Assembly: GCA_914767715.1 (NCBI GenBank)
Contig: OU612072.1
Span: forward strand, 11,100,001-11,164,000
Direction of reading: 5' to 3'
From: Membranipora membranacea
Taxonomy: Eukaryota > Bryozoa > Gymnolaemata > Cheilostomatida > Membraniporidae
DNA: 64,000 nt
Part shown: positions 45,909-59,800 of the stretch, one piece after another
Position numbering within the stretch: the first letter of the stretch is position 1
Layout: every line of letters begins with the position of its first letter
The notes under the pieces: generated by a model
The model's input: the letters and a program-made list of their open reading frames with translations, nothing else
Database searches by the model: none
What the model was told of the DNA's origin: nothing
Position numbers and translations under genes: made by a program

Positions 45909-48410
45909 TGTCAGGGTGGGAAAAACCCTGCCCTAATTCAATGGCAGACTTAGCACATAAATATCATCCTATGCCACTCACATTGTCACACAGGAAAATA
46001 TCCTCCAGGGTACCATCAATTAATTTGCAGCAAAAGCGGCAGAGTTTGTAAAATTCCTTCCCACATCTTGGCATGAAATCCAAAAACAAATCAAAGTTCA
46101 ATAATTCTTTCCTTTGTTTAATTATTGTTGCAGAAACGGTCAAAGTTCTATAATCTTTTGCTTTTTAATTGTTATTGCAGACAAATCACATGACATAAAC
46201 CATCTAAAAACAATGACATGATCCAGCCAAAAACAGTCAACATTCTATGATTTTTGTTTTGTTTGGAGTGTTGTCTGCAGACAAAGTACATTCTTTATCA
46301 GCAGCAAAACAAAGCTATAGCAACATTTAAATTCTTACAATTTTTGCTACTTGCTGGTAGCGATTTGGCAGCATCATACACAATATTGACCTCATTTTGA
46401 ACCACGAGGTGATGTACCAGTTTATAATCCATACAAATATTGATGATTTTACATTATAGTTTAAATTTTAAGGAGTCAGGATTTTATTACGAAACTAACG
46501 CTGAGTTTAATATACATAGCAGGATTAACAACCTATCAGTAGATAGGATTGTTAGATGAACAAAACACTTAATGGTCTTTTATTACATTTTTAAATTAAC
46601 CCTGGTTTGCGGAGCTTTCTATTTTTAGCATCAGCTTATTATTACATCCCCGCCTTCTGCAATATATGATGACCTGAACTCCAGAGCGACTGACATTATT
46701 AATGGTGAGAGAATTGAAATAATATCATACTACATAACGAATACTGAACACTATCAGACCCTGTACAGCACAAGCATTATCAAACCCAGCACAGCACAAT
46801 ACTGCTACCATCGCTCCTAGTAAAAGAAGAAAGAGAATACAACTACAAGTTACCACCAACTTCAGTAATACTTGCACCAGCTGCACCTGCTTGCGCAACA
46901 CTTATAACATCAAAGTGAAACTACCTGCTTGCACAACAATATTATCATCATCAAAGTGAAACTGCCTACCAATGCTGCATCATGTACAATACACCATTGA
47001 GCACACCAATAAGTATATGCAGCAGCCACAGCTTCAGGCAGTAGCATCAGGACCGTCGTCCAACATGGTAGCATTTTTAGACTGTCAAGTTATTTTAAGA
47101 GAGAGTAGTGGGCAGATCGTTATTCTGTGCAGACGTGTATCTATTGAAATTGGATTTTAAGTGATAAATTGTGTGAATTCATCGATTGTATAATAGAGTA
47201 TAATTTGTTGTGTAATTCTGTGTAACATCAGCTATATCAGTGCTTTTATCAGCACTCATCGAACATTTTATATAACAAGGATAAAAATAAGGATACGGAT
47301 ACAGAGACGGTACGGTCAGATTATTTAGAACACCTTTTTATGTTTTACTCTTATATAAATAGTTTATACATGATTTTGTCTCAATTGAATTAAACAGTCA
47401 GGGTAATTAAATAAATAATCTTAAGCTAAAGCAATTAATTTTATGCCTGTCTGGTTGACGCAAATCGGTAATCATATCCACCTGACTCTTCAGTAGTCAC
47501 GATTGTGTAGTCAAGGGCTGTCTAAAACTTCAAGCACTTGTTGACGGCCTTGTTGGCGCTTTCATGTATCAGAGCTGAATCATATTAAGTATCATAAATC
47601 ACATACAGAAGACCTCCATTATTTATAGTCCTGATACGAAGGGACTGTGTGATCAGTGTATGTACAACACCATCGTGCATGCAGATTAAAGAACCCTCCT
47701 GTATGGTATAGCTCTATACAGGAGGATGCTTCATCAACCACTGCAGCCTGGACTTGTAGCGCTATGCTTCACGCTGGGTTAAAGCTGTCAGTGGTTGAAA
47801 AGTGGCACTAACAACTCGGAAACCTAGTCGTCACTATAAAACATCTTCCTATGCCGCACCTCGGTGCAGTCATCGTCTACCTAGACGGACAGCAAATATT
47901 ATTACATTATTATCATAAATCACAGAAGAATGACAGCTCAGTCATTCAAAGACACAGTTTGTTGTATCATATTGAGGAATAAAATTGACAGTCCTGATAA
48001 GACAGGAATTGCATCAGCAGCTATCAAAAGCTGTCATACATACAAAGTGAGGTGTGTGATGATTTAAATAGACTGCGTATTATAGTAGCCTGGAATTAAA
48101 TCTAAGTGCAAAATTGAGACATGTGTCTAGTGCATTAAATTCAGTGGATAAACTCTGTGCGTGTATCACATTTTGTCAGGATATTAATTGATATCGCTCC
48201 TAAAGCCCATCAGAATTTGTCGGATCAGTGTATCGATAGCACTGAATGTTGAGACCCTAATAATTGTACACTTCAAGCGACCGCTTTCAGTGCCAAACCA
48301 AAATAGAACCTAAAACTCAAGATATAAGCCCACTCGCTCATCAAAGAGTAGACTCGGATCAGCAATCCAGCTACACCTTGTTGTGTACACGGCCCAATCC
48401 GTTTCTCACA
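45909..48410. repeat. Old dispersed repeat R1, copy 2
   Basis: Same orientation and order as 8409-12510 without the hAT insertion. It has its own extra segment at about 47580-47990, bounded by ATCATAAATCAC words, containing a CCTCCTGTATGG.../...CTATACAGGAGG hairpin (about 47695-47729) and possibly a separate small insertion. Divergence from copy 1 is roughly 5-10%. Confidence 0.75.
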
Positions 48411-48941
48411 CTGACACAGTAATTTCTATACTTTGTCTCTTTTAGGAATTAATTCAATTCTCAGTGACTTATATGGATTTAGAGGCTCAATAGTGGTAGG
48501 AGTTGTCTGCTCCTTTCCTGTTTCCAATGGAATTTCTACTCACCAAGGCAATCCTATGTTCGAATAAACAGTCAGTGCAAAGGAATTCACAATAGAGTAG
48601 CAATTATAGAATAAGACTTTTATTGCTGTAACCTCTAAATAGATGCTGCAATAATGATACATTTACAGCCAAAGCTGTGTAGGAGTGTATATATGACAAT
48701 TGTTTATTTTTGATAATTATCACCTGAACAATAGCATAAACAATATATAAAACCTTTTTAACACACATCAGTTTAAAATCTATAATTGCACCTGATAGAG
48801 TATTGTATAAAATAGTACAGGCGACAGCATGGCATATTATGTTTTCAAAATAGAGATCCATTGCTTGCACGCATACACAGCAACATCAAAGTATGCACAA
48901 CTTAAATTGAAGAACAGAAATAAATTAACAATTAAATTGAC
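48411..48941. other. Intergenic, no gene seen
   Basis: Between repeat R1 copy 2 and the last recognised exon of the unidentified minus-strand gene. It may include that gene's 3' end; the frame of the 48942-49142 exon in fact stays open to about 48837. Confidence 0.35.
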
Positions 48942-49877
48942 CTGCATATTGTTCAATTTCTTTGAGAATCTTGGTGGAATGGTAAGAATATATCGATAGT
49001 ACATGTAATGATTTAGGGCAGTGATGTCTTTTTTAAGATTATCCAACTTGCTGCTTGACTCGGTGTCATGGGTAAAACCATGTTTCTGAATGTTGTTTTT
49101 TTCAATGCCCTCTACTTGGTTTCTTAGCTGCTTCTTCACACCCTGCAGTATCACACATGCCTCTCATCTTGCACAGCCATGTAACCTTTGTAGTATGATA
49201 TTTCTTGGGTTCAGTTTCATTGCCCGACGGGCACTTAGGTGCTTGCCAGCTTTTTCCTCCGCTAGATACTGTCTAAGCCGCATCTCTGAAAGAGACAACG
49301 CATTAATTTATCTGACTGAACCAAAAACTGCTGTGTAAAAGATAATGTTGCTTCAATAAGTCAAGCATCAAATTGACCTTGCCCCATGATTCCCAAGGTC
49401 TGTAAAATTCAATTGTGTTTTGTCATGCCTTTCACTGGACATGTACAAGTGAATCAAAATCACAACAATAGTGTTATAGACATATTGAATGGTATGGAAA
49501 GATGTATCAATGACTTTATGTACTGTTGTTCAATTATTGGTAAACAATAGCATATCTTATCTGCTTTGTCAAGGTATAAATGTTGCATGGCAGCTTGCTT
49601 CAAAAGTGATACATTGGATGAAGAGCAATTGCAATAGAGTAGCCAAAATTATCGAAACAATTTTCATTTTGTGACGTCATATATAAAACAGACCAATTGG
49701 CATCCAAACTTTCTTATGAATAGAGTTATGATAGAGTTTATGACAAAATGGAAGGTAAGAATGAAAGAAAACTCAAGCAGCAGGGTCAGCTCTTTCATCA
49801 TTACAAGACTGGATGAATAGCTATACTCACCATCTGATCGTTTCTGTTGAGAAGCAATAGACGTACTTGACTTAGGT
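48942..49877 (-). CDS. Unidentified gene, three linked exons (helical, charged)
   Basis: Exons 49877-49831, 49285-49186 and 49142-48942 join with matching phases. They encode PKSSTSIASQQKRSD, then EMRLRQYLAEEKAGKHLS and ARRAMKLNPRNIILQR, then a Lys/Asp/Asn-rich helical region (VKKQLRNQVEGIEKNN, LDNLKKDITALNHY, IPPRFSKKLNN). The intron 49185-49143 would be only 43 bp with a weak GTTACA donor. The segment looks alpha-helical and cytosolic. Both ends are incomplete. I recognise no family. Confidence 0.4.
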
Positions 49878-50207
49878 CTTTATGGCTGAAACCTCATTTT
49901 CTTTTGAAGTGTTGACTCTTAACTACTGAATTTACAGCGTTTCAATTGTCAAGTTCCCTTTTCAAAACACTAAGCAAAGAATCAAGAAACACTTACAACT
50001 TACAACTAGATTTGCGACATTGCATAACGGGTAATAGAAAAGCCTTGAAGGAAACACCTCTTGATGGGAAAGCAAACAAACAACATAACATGGTATTGCG
50101 TGACAAGTTACACATATTAGATATATCGAATGCTGGCAGATCTGGGTACCAGGTGAATCAACATTATCTCACACACCTATGGTTGGAGTCTGTGGTGCTG
50201 AAATTGT

Positions 50208-50344
50208 TCATGGTGTAATTGATATATCACTAATAGCGGTGGAGAGAGTGGGTGTTGAAGGCCCTGTCACCACAACACTTGTTGATGCATGGTCATCCAA
50301 TCCGGAATCCTCAACTGCAGGCTGGCATCGCTCCTCGGGAACTT
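50208..50344 (-). other. Possible terminal exon, receptor-tail-like
   Basis: The acceptor GTATTTTAG opens a phase-1 frame, EVPEERCQPAVEDSGLDD, then a Thr/Ser/Pro-rich end (GPSTPTLSTAISDISITP) and TGA. It is similar in length, phase and character to the tail exons of genes A-D (compare TCLEESDG in D). It also fits in phase after the exon at 51050-51207. It may be the tail of a fifth, incomplete member or the last exon of the neighbouring unidentified gene. Confidence 0.35.
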
Positions 50345-50511
50345 CTAAAATACAGAATGCAGGTTAGGTTATAGCAGTGAATGGCCAAGTGTTTACTTAT
50401 CTTGTTTACGCTGCTCAATAACTTATTTCCATCTAGGGACACCAGATTCATCAGCCTAAATTGTTATTTTTTTCCTGTCAATTTGAGAATTAATACCACA
50501 TTTTATTTCAC

Positions 50512-50686
50512 CTAGGCTGATGACTTGGTATTATAGTTACTGTCGGATTCGTCTACTTCTATAGTCTCCGGGATCGTCAGTTCTGGGTGATCATACGTAG
50601 TTTGGTTGACAGTCAGCTGCTGCTGCTTGTATTTGTTGAACATATCATCAAGCATTGAGTGGACATCCTCAATTAGACCATTAGAC
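50512..50686 (-). other. Possible terminal exon, unidentified
   Basis: After acceptor TTTTCTGATACAG, only the phase-2 frame is open: SNGLIEDVHSMLDDMFNKYK, QQQ, then an acidic tail (TIPETIEVDESDSN, YNTKSSA) to TAG at 50512-50514. It cannot follow 51050-51207 directly because phases differ, so either an exon is missing or it belongs to another transcript. Confidence 0.35.
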
Positions 50687-51049
50687 CTGTATCAGAAAAC
50701 AATCTGACATAGTATAATTAAGAATAAATAGGTAGCAGCGACCAGCTGTGGGCAAAATTCATATTCGTCAGCCGATGCCGCTCATTTCGCGGGATTGACA
50801 GATGGACATTGGATGATGGGTATGTTTATAGAACAAAAGGAATAAAGAAAATAAGATAGGTGATAACTGTATATGTAAAACGCCTTCCTATCATTTCGAT
50901 AACGAGATTATGTATGAGTTTATAATCTTAAAATGATGCTGGCACATAAATATTCTTGTTCAACAGTATTTGGCTTGATGACCTATTATCATGCTGAGAT
51001 TGAAGATCATGTTTCTCACTGCCATGGATGGAAAATTAATTTCACATAC

Positions 51050-53157
51050 CTGAAAGGCATGGGTTTGATTGTTGTGTTTTCTGGAAAATCCAGTTCCCAG
51101 TTTCATTGATCCTGTGCCACACATCATCCAACAGATAGTCCCTGACATGTCGCTTGTGGGCAGCAAAAGAAGCAACATCTTCTTCAGTCATTGCTGATGT
51201 TATTGTACTGCATGGCCGTGATGGCATTTGAGCCCATTCCTTGGTTATATGATTTTCCTGCCTAGTGTAGCATTTCCCAATCTTGCCTTCATCGGCTTTA
51301 CGCTGAGTGCGGAGAAGAGTGTTTGTCGAGAGGGGTTCTTATTGGTAGTTGGTCGTTCCTTCAGTGTTTTTCACATCCTTGAATACCCTCTCCTGATTCT
51401 GACTACTGATTACAAGGTCACTGGTTCGAATCTGGGTGTGGGCAATATTTTGACCAGCTACTACCATTAACAATGCTAGTATTCAACATGTATTAAGAGT
51501 CTCGCGAGACCGGGAATTGTCTTGTCTCGTTGCCATCACTTCTACAGCTCAATGAACTCCTTCAATGGTCAGATAAATTTTGTACTTTCTTTGTCATAGC
51601 TGATTCTTAATCTTTTCAGACAAACTAGAAATCAGAATTCTAAAATTATTTCAAAATACAAAAATTGATTTGAAATGTATGGTTCTAATACATGTCAAAA
51701 ATTACCAAAAAGTTTCAATAAGCTCCTAGCTAGCCAAGAATCAACACATTTGCTCAACCTGACCCAGCGATCAACATAATGCACTGAATTCTCTTACCTA
51801 GACCATGATACAGACTTATCAAATAACACAACACAGAATGCCTTGATGTGTAAATAGCTCGAGATAATCTGCCAATGCATTATTGTTTTCAGAGGGAGTG
51901 ATTATGGGATTTTGTGTCTAATCCATTGTAAACAACATATACAGATTGAACTATTTGAAAACTAAGGGAGACAACTATCTCCATTCACGTAAACAAATTC
52001 AGAGTAATTCTCTGTTGAATTGTTTATAAACCAAATGGGTATCAGCATATAGGATGTTAGGTGGAATGAGAGCCATTGAAACCATGCAGCAATTGTTTTA
52101 ATCAGAACAAATTTACCTCAGGAAACTGAAAACGAAACTGGCTACAGTTTGGCCTACAACATGTGCTACGATGAAAACACAAGAGATAAAAATAGGAATT
52201 ACAATATTTGGCATTTAACAACTGTTAAAATATTATGTTTTTAGACAAAGAACTAGCAATTCAAAGCCAGGCTTTTATAGTTCGACCGTGGTGTCTAGCC
52301 TAGCCAAGAACCAACACGTGAGCTCAACAATCCACACAACATGATTGTAGTCTGAGCTGGCAATGATGAGATCATCTCATCGACTGAATTTGAATGAGTA
52401 ATTCTCTGTTGAATTTCTTTATAAACCAAATGGGTATCAGCAAGCGGAGTGGTATAGGTAGAATGAAAGCCATTGAAAGCATGCCGCAATCGTATCAATC
52501 AAACAAATTCACCTCATGGAATTGAGAGCTGAAACTGACCACACGTTTGGCCTTAGACATGTGCTACGCTGACAAAACAAGACATAGAAATTACAATATT
52601 GGCATTTGACAACTGTCGGAACTTTTTAGGTGTTTTGACAAGGAACTAGCAATTCACCATTGTTCGACAATGGTGTCTTGTCTTATGAATCATGCTCACT
52701 ATACTGATTGATGGAGCTGTGCCATAGTTCAAACAATGAGTTGTCCTTGGAACAGAAATAAATCAAGTGTTATTTGCAGTCGGAATTGAAGTCTCTCATA
52801 TTTATGGTTGTGTCTAAGCGTGATTAAATTTGGTTTGGAAAAAATTGACTACTGTTGTTCGGCCAGCATAATTGTAGGCTTACTAATATGTATATTAATA
52901 AATAAAAACTATGAACAAATGATGAAAACCAGATGTCAGGGGAACGGCAAAAATCCAGAAACAACAAGTTGCCAACTTGACTCAATCTCACAACGACTGG
53001 TTTATTCGCTTCCAAACAAACAAATTCAAGATGTGGATCACACTAAAATTGTTTAGTGAAAAGAAAGTTGCATTGATTTAACTTACGCATTGTTCAGAAA
53101 GTTTTTTGTTGTGTTCTTCACCCGCTTGTAATAGGAATCTGTTACACCATCAGTCAT
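51050..53157 (-). CDS. Unidentified gene, first two exons
   Basis: Exon 53157-53087 starts MTDGVTDSYYKRVKNTTKN and uses donor GTAAGT. It joins in phase to 51207-51050 (TITSAMTEEDVASFAAHKRH, VRDYLLDDVWHRINETGNW), which ends at donor GTATGTG in phase 1. No signal peptide or membrane span is present. The phase-1 exit fits the exon at 50208-50344 but not 50512-50686. Intron 1 holds a tRNA-like SINE remnant and a direct duplication. I cannot name a family. Confidence 0.4.
51340..51460 (+). repeat. tRNA-like SINE remnant
   Basis: A GGTTCGAATCTGGG B-box-like word lies at about 51421-51434 with a degenerate tRNA-like region before it. The A box is not convincing. Confidence 0.3.
51725..52660. repeat. 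Direct duplication of about 0.35-0.5 kb
   Basis: Units at about 51725-52275 and 52293-52660 share blocks in order: TAGCCAAGAA.CAACAC, GAGTAATTCTCTGTTGAATT, AACCAAATGGGTATCAGCA, CATGTGCTACG.TGA and a closing GAACTAGCAATTC. Divergence is about 15% with indels. No coding sequence is apparent. Confidence 0.65.
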
Positions 53158-53463
53158 TTTAGTATAATTGTTTTGTTCATATTATCTTTATTTGCTGGTA
53201 ATCCTGTTAACAAGAATTGACAAGGAGTTAACAATCAGTTGAAAAAAACATTTCATTTTAGGAAATTATCACAGCTTCAATTCTCATCATGTAATGTGAA
53301 AATATGACAAATTTGACTATGCAACGATTCTGATAGAAAATGATGATTATTATGATCTTTTCTTAAACAATGAATGATAATAAATGCGGTTAATGGTAAA
53401 GAAAAACTCAACACATTATAATGGGTCCATTTTGCTTCCAATAATTAATGAGTTATCCTATCA

Positions 53464-53471
53464 TAGGTATC
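53464..53471. repeat. 8-bp target-site duplication, left
   Basis: TAGGTATC, identical to 54487-54494. Confidence 0.9.
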
Positions 53472-54486
53472 CATACTTGCCAAGTAATCTAAATACAAAA
53501 CAGGGAGATTCCATTTTACGGAGATAGTGCACCACAACGTGGTGCTTCGAGGGTGCGAAGCACCCGAGTCACCCACCTGGGGGTTTGGAGGGTGGTGTGA
53601 GCCCCGCAGCGGGGTACGGGGCGGAGCCCAATCTTCAGAAGCTCTGAGAGCGTTTCCAGCCACTAGGAAGGGCTGAAAAGGTATATTTGACCCCAAATAA
53701 TTTCATGTTTGTACTAGTACTAAAATATCAAACTGAGGTGAAATACACTTTAAACAATTTCAATCAATCCATGGGCCCCTGGGATTCTTACATACATGCC
53801 TTTACATTGTCAATGTCCAGTATCAAACACCCCATTGGCAAAGTAGAGGCATGTAAGTCTTAGGGGCCCTTGCCTGTCAAGACAGGCTACAAGTACCCAT
53901 GCATCAACAAGATCTGAAAATGTGCTCAGTCACAGACAGTGAGAATCCAGATAAGGTACTATATTCCTGTTTGACTAACATTATAAAATATAAATATGTA
54001 TCAAAGTGTTTGGTCCGAGCTTTGTTAAATTATAGTGGACCTACCTTCGGAATTGTTAGGTTTCTATTTTCCTTCACTTAAATTTAACTAGACTGGACAG
54101 TACAAAATTATTACTAAAAAATGTGTGATCTGAAAGGAAATGAAAACTAAATGTATGCACTTGACTAGCTACTTTATTATTTGACCATTGACAGTCAGTG
54201 TTGTGAGTTATGAGAGGATGCTATTGGTCATTTACAATAATAGGCCGAATCTTAACAAAACAGGTAAATTTGTTAGGATTGTTTAATTTGATAATTCCAT
54301 TCAATGTTGTGTGCAGAGACCTTAACAGTAACTAGTCAACAACAACATGTGCTTGGATAACTATCAAAAATTGCAATTGGGCTGGTTTCTCTAAAATCTG
54401 GAGGAAATAGTGAGATTTACAAAAAGTGGGAGGTTGGTGTAAAAATCTGGAGGGTCACGCCTAAATTGGGAGACTTGGCAAGTATG
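53472..54486. mobile_element. hAT-type transposon, non-autonomous, 1,015 bp
   Basis: Begins CATACTTGCCAAGT and ends with its inverse ACTTGGCAAGTATG, a well-known hAT terminal sequence type, with an exact 8-bp duplication outside. A very GC-rich block with hairpins (GGGTGCGAAGCACCC, CCCCGCAGCGGGG) lies at about 53530-53640. A second inverted pair (GGGCCCCT.../...AGGGGCCC) is at about 53775 and 53860, and TCTGGAGG/GGGAGG words lie near the right end. No transposase frame is present. Confidence 0.88.
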
Positions 54487-54494
54487 TAGGTATC
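54487..54494. repeat. 8-bp target-site duplication, right
   Basis: TAGGTATC directly follows the right terminal inverted repeat. Confidence 0.9.
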
Positions 54495-56862
54495 TGATCA
54501 CTACAATGATATGATATAGGATTTTACGATGCATTGTGATATGTGAGAATAATATGTGAATAAACGGAATGACTAAACAAGCCGAGGGCTGCGAGGATAA
54601 CAATAGTGGAGATTCAGGCTGCAATATTATCATCTGCCAGAATAGCTGTCGGGTGTACAAATGTGGACCGAGTCGTTATTGGACGAGTTTTCAATCTGAC
54701 TGATGTGCTCTGTAGACTTACATTCTATTTATAGAGGAGTGAGTTGATTAATCAGCTGTGTTTGAAGAGGAGACTACTCCCAACTTTGTATGTGATACTT
54801 CTGGTGAGCCGTCCATGCTGTCAAACAGTACACCGTCTGAGAAAGAGTTAGTTGTGGGTTTGAAGAGGAGACTACACCCAACTTTGTATGTGATACTTCT
54901 GGTGAGCCGTCCGTGCTGTTAAACCGTACACCGTCTGAGCTGGCAAATAATAGAATTGTGTTCAATTAATTGTTTGCTCTCAGGATAAGAGTGGCATGTA
55001 GTTTGACGATCAGACTGTAATTTAATTTCTGCTGATGGACTTACAGAGAGTTAGTTGTATTTGTGTCATCAGGTTTCCTCACAGTAGCCGTGTGTACACA
55101 TCAATGGGAAAGGTGGTACTTTACGTGATGTCAGTGCTGCCACACTTCTGATCTGCCAAGACGGAAATGTGAACAATTATTCTTCGGCTCTCCGGATAGC
55201 ATGAGTGGATTGTAAGTGCACGATCAATTGTAATTGTAGCAACCGACAGTGAACTTACGCAATGTAGAGTTTAAGCCTTGAGGAGAGTCTCCATTGTCAG
55301 AAAACATCAACTAGATTGAATGACCTCTATTCCTCTGATTGTTTGTTGTCCGTAGATGACAGCAGCAGATTGTATGGTGTATTAGAATATTTGTGATGAG
55401 CTGGCAGTCCCGAGTGCTCAGTATTTTCTTACATCCTTTTTGTAACAAAGGTTATGATGAACTGCGCTGATATATTCCTTGCATCCTTAAACTTGTGCTT
55501 GTTGTAGCTTTGTGTAGCTTTACCGCTTATATTTTAAACTTTCATTGTTAGAGTATAAAGAGTGTTTTGGCATATGAATCATGCTGAGCTTTTCTGCTTA
55601 AGTGTAGACAGGATAATTAAGTGCAATTAGATGTCCCCGAGATTTACAATAATCCTTCAACTTGACTGTGTATGTCTGGAAATCACTGATGTCATTGTAA
55701 AGTATCACTTTTTCGAACCCAAAAACCGGCAGTGCTGTACGGCCCATCATGATGCAATATTTAAGAGTATGGATACAGTATCACGTAGAAGATTCTTATA
55801 GAGGGTTGTTGATTTTTATGACCGTTACCAATGTTAATTTAAACGCAAATGGCTGTAGAGTTGTGTTGGCCCTAGGATACTAAGAGTGAGAGAACATGTC
55901 AGTCAGGTGCCAGGTTGGCACTCGCAGGGATTAAGACCTGTAGTTTCTTGGGGGTGATTCCGTTAAGCCTCTCTTGTGAACAGAGAGGATTAGCTTTAAT
56001 AATTATTAAATTGGCTTTTCCCCATTTAGGGCTTTAATCTCAAGGTGAGACTAGATTTTTTTAAATGTGTGATCTTTTCTCGTCACTTTTTAATGAAAAC
56101 ACATTTCAACGTTGACTACCATAATAGAATTTGGGTTACTATCTGAGTTTGTTTTATCGGGGCATATCTCAAAGTTTAGGGTCAGCAGCTAATGCTGCCA
56201 AACCGATATATATATTGAACACCATTGTGGACTGTGATAACTACCTACAGGCTCAGATTAATACTTCATCATACAAATGGCACATTGTTATACAGTTACA
56301 CATATCGGTGCCTTTTATTTACCTTTGTTTCAACATTTGGTAAACAAAGGAATCCTTTATATGCTGTGCCTAGTTCTATACAATAGAGGATAAATGTACC
56401 ATGTCAGCTTGCTGAATAAATTTTAAGAAATGCTGCTTTAAATGAAGGGAAATAGCGAGAGAGTGACCCTAAATGATTCATTTATATTGATATCGTCATA
56501 ATGTGGTTAGCAAAAAATGTTGACGCTTCTAGCATGTAGAAGTGCATTTTCATTGAATAATCTGGTTAAAAGATCATTTTTTGCCAACATTTCATCATTT
56601 TTTTATGAAATTCATGATATTTTGCATTCACCTTGTGGATTAAATAGTAATTCAACCACCAAGCCTTGACAATAACGTTCAATCAATTTGTGATGGTTTC
56701 TGCATCACATTTAAAAAATGTAGGGGGAGATAACGAGGAAACCATATAAGTCACTGAGTTGAAAGGACATGTTAGACTTAAACATTAGCAATCACCTACA
56801 ATTGTGAACTACTGTTCTAAAATACAATTATAGATGAGCTTTTGTATTACAATCACTTTGTG
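54495..56862. other. Intergenic, holds one tandem duplication
   Basis: Besides the 98-bp tandem repeat at 54761-54942, nothing could be assigned; all frames are stop-rich and no transposon ends were seen. Confidence 0.45.
54761..54942. repeat. 98-bp tandem duplication
   Basis: Two units start at 54761 and 54859 with TTTGAAGAGGAGACTAC; they differ at only a few bases. The minus strand stays open across both copies (residues like DGSPEVSHTKLGV repeated), but no splice context supports coding. Confidence 0.8.
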
Positions 56863-59800
56863 CACTGCGTTTCATACCCAAGAATTGTCTGACAATTCTG
56901 TACAATTCTAGAATTGTCATAAACTGACCTATATATCATTACCCAACCAGCAACCATTATTGTGTAATTAACCCTGCCTGCTAAATAAATTACTTTCATT
57001 ATTGATATTGTATAGCCATAGTATAAGCCTTTACAGTTCAAGTCAATATCATACAATTGGATATGCTGTAATGAATAGATATTGCTGTGCAAGGTAGCAT
57101 CAAAATCTATATTGCGGGAGGCCCAGGTTCAGATCAGAGCTTTGCTACTAATGAAAATGTACAACATCTCTCCCCAGATGAGCGAGGAATTACTTTGTAT
57201 CAACTGTCCTACATGCCTAAGTGGAGAGAAGTGATATGTGAATGAGGCCATATTATCCACAGAACCACTGACTACTGAAAATATGCTGACTGATGCTAAA
57301 AAAACTCAAACTTGGTGTCACAGCAAGTAGTATGAGTGCTGATTATTGGCATAGTCTAAACTACGCCCCTTGTGATTATTGAGAGTGAATGGCTTTCAGC
57401 TATTTCTATTTGTTGGCCAAAGATGCTCTGAGCATGGAGTTAGCTCTGAATGTTATGGTATGTGGGCTGAGGGAGGCAAAGGTAAATCAACTATCGTAAG
57501 CCTGGTATATATTCATTACCTGTCTACAAAGGAGCTTTTGATGTTATACTATATCATTCTCAGCCATCTCAGTTATATGGTGTACAGGAAGCAATTCTGG
57601 CATAGTTCTCTCTCACTCTTGGATGGTAGTCCCCTAGTAGGTGTTGGCACTAGTACAGATAGTATTAAAATGTTAGACTAGTGGCAACACCGTTTAATGT
57701 AATAAATTTTAATCTGTCAGCTTGAGTGCCACAAGCGGGGAGATTGGCCAATAACAGGCATAATTACATAACTACCTTGATATCCTTGTTGTCAAAATTT
57801 TTAATTGTCCAATTAAGTATAATTAACACTGTTTGTTAATCCTTCACACACATTCCATTGCACTTGTAACAAGTCATCATGACACACTTGTGGAATCAGA
57901 GAGACAGGAGTCATTGTAAGCTGGCCTAACTTCCTGTCTTTTGCCGCTGATAATGAATGCCGTGAATTTTTAATTTCGCGAATATTCATTTTTATAATGA
58001 TGGTTGTTTGGGTGTAAGTGCAATCATGATCATTCTTTGACGGAAGAGTTATGGGGCGGGAAGATGTAACATTTTATGCATAATACTAGATAATTGTCCA
58101 AATTCCATTTGTATATTTTTATCAAATTATTTCACCAAACTCTGCTTCAAAGCTCATCATTGTACAGAGTTATTATGCCAAGAATGAGATTGCCTCGCAA
58201 AAAACCTTAAATTCTCTGGCGCCCTTATTCTCCAGCATTTGCAAAAAATTTTCATTGATATTCCGCTCTTCTTGGTCAACTTCAAGAGTTGAGCCAGCAT
58301 TATATGATAACCTGTGTGTTTATCCACAGGGTTGTCCATTTTTGAATCTAGAGGTACCTCATAATTCTGTGAAGGTTGCCTATGAATGCCAGTGTAAACA
58401 AAATTAACATTCTTACTGGCTTATCTTGATTATGACTTCATGGGTAAATAACTTGGATACCAACAATACATCCAATTATGCTTGGCTAAGATGTTGATGT
58501 TAATTGAAAGGTAAACAATTGGCAGATGACACTGTGAGAATCTTGTTCAAATTCAATAATAAGCTAATCTCATTGAAAATGATCAGACAGATCAAACTGT
58601 ACACTGTAGCCATTAATTGCATGCATCAAAGAGTTAGGTATGTTAAAGGTTCTATCAACCTGAAATTCCAATCATTTCAACAAATTCAGATTAGGGGCTT
58701 GCAGGGCCATTACAGCTGTTAAATTTTAAAACGATAAATTATTGCCTGGACAGCCTTTTGGCAGATAATCTTCCAAAGCTCTCAGATTATTATTATCGGC
58801 TGCATTGATAAATTTAGAATTTACAGTGACCACCAGACATTCTGTACAAACGAGTTCTATTGTGTCATTGAATGATAGGCCTGTTAGATTTACTCTTGCT
58901 TCTCTCTACCCATATACCATAAAATTCAATTAATGGCTACAATGCACTGTTTAATCTGCCCGATCATTTTCAATGAGATTAGCTTATTGAATTTGAACAA
59001 GATTCTCACAGTGTCATTTGCCAATTGTTTACCTTTCAATTGACATCAACATCTTAGCCAAGCATAATTGGATGTATTGTTGGTATCCAAGTCATGAAGT
59101 CATAATCAAGATAAGCCAGTCAGAATGTTCATTTTGTTTACACTGGCATTCATAGGCAACCTTCACAGAACTTTTAAGGTACCATTAGATTTAAAAATGG
59201 ACAACCCTGTGGGTAAAGACACAGATTATCATATAATGCTGGCTCAACTCTTGAAGTTTACCAAGAAGCGCGGAAAATCAATGAAACCTTTTTGCAAATA
59301 CTAGAGAATAAGGGCGCCTGAGAATTTAAGGTTTTTTTGCGAGGCAATCTCATTCTTGACATAATAACTCTGTTCAATGATGAGCTTTGAAGCAGAGTTT
59401 GGTGAAATAATTTGATAAAAATATACAAATGGAATTTGGACAATTATCTAGTATTTTGCATAAAATGTTACAACTTCCCGCCCCTCACTCTTCTGACAAA
59501 GAATGATCATGATTGCAATTACACCCAAACAACCATCATTATAAAAATGAATATTTGCGAAATTTAAAACTCACCGCATTCATTATCAGCGGCAAAAGAC
59601 AGGAAGTTAGGCCAGCTTACAATGACTCCTGTCTCTCTGATTCCACAAGTGTGTCATGATGACTTGTTACAAGTGCAATGGAATGTGTATGAAGGATTAA
59701 CAAACAGTGTTAATTATACTTAATTGTACAATTAAAAATTTTTACAACAAGGATATCAAGGTAGTTATGTAATTATGCCTGTTATTGGCTAACCTCCCGC

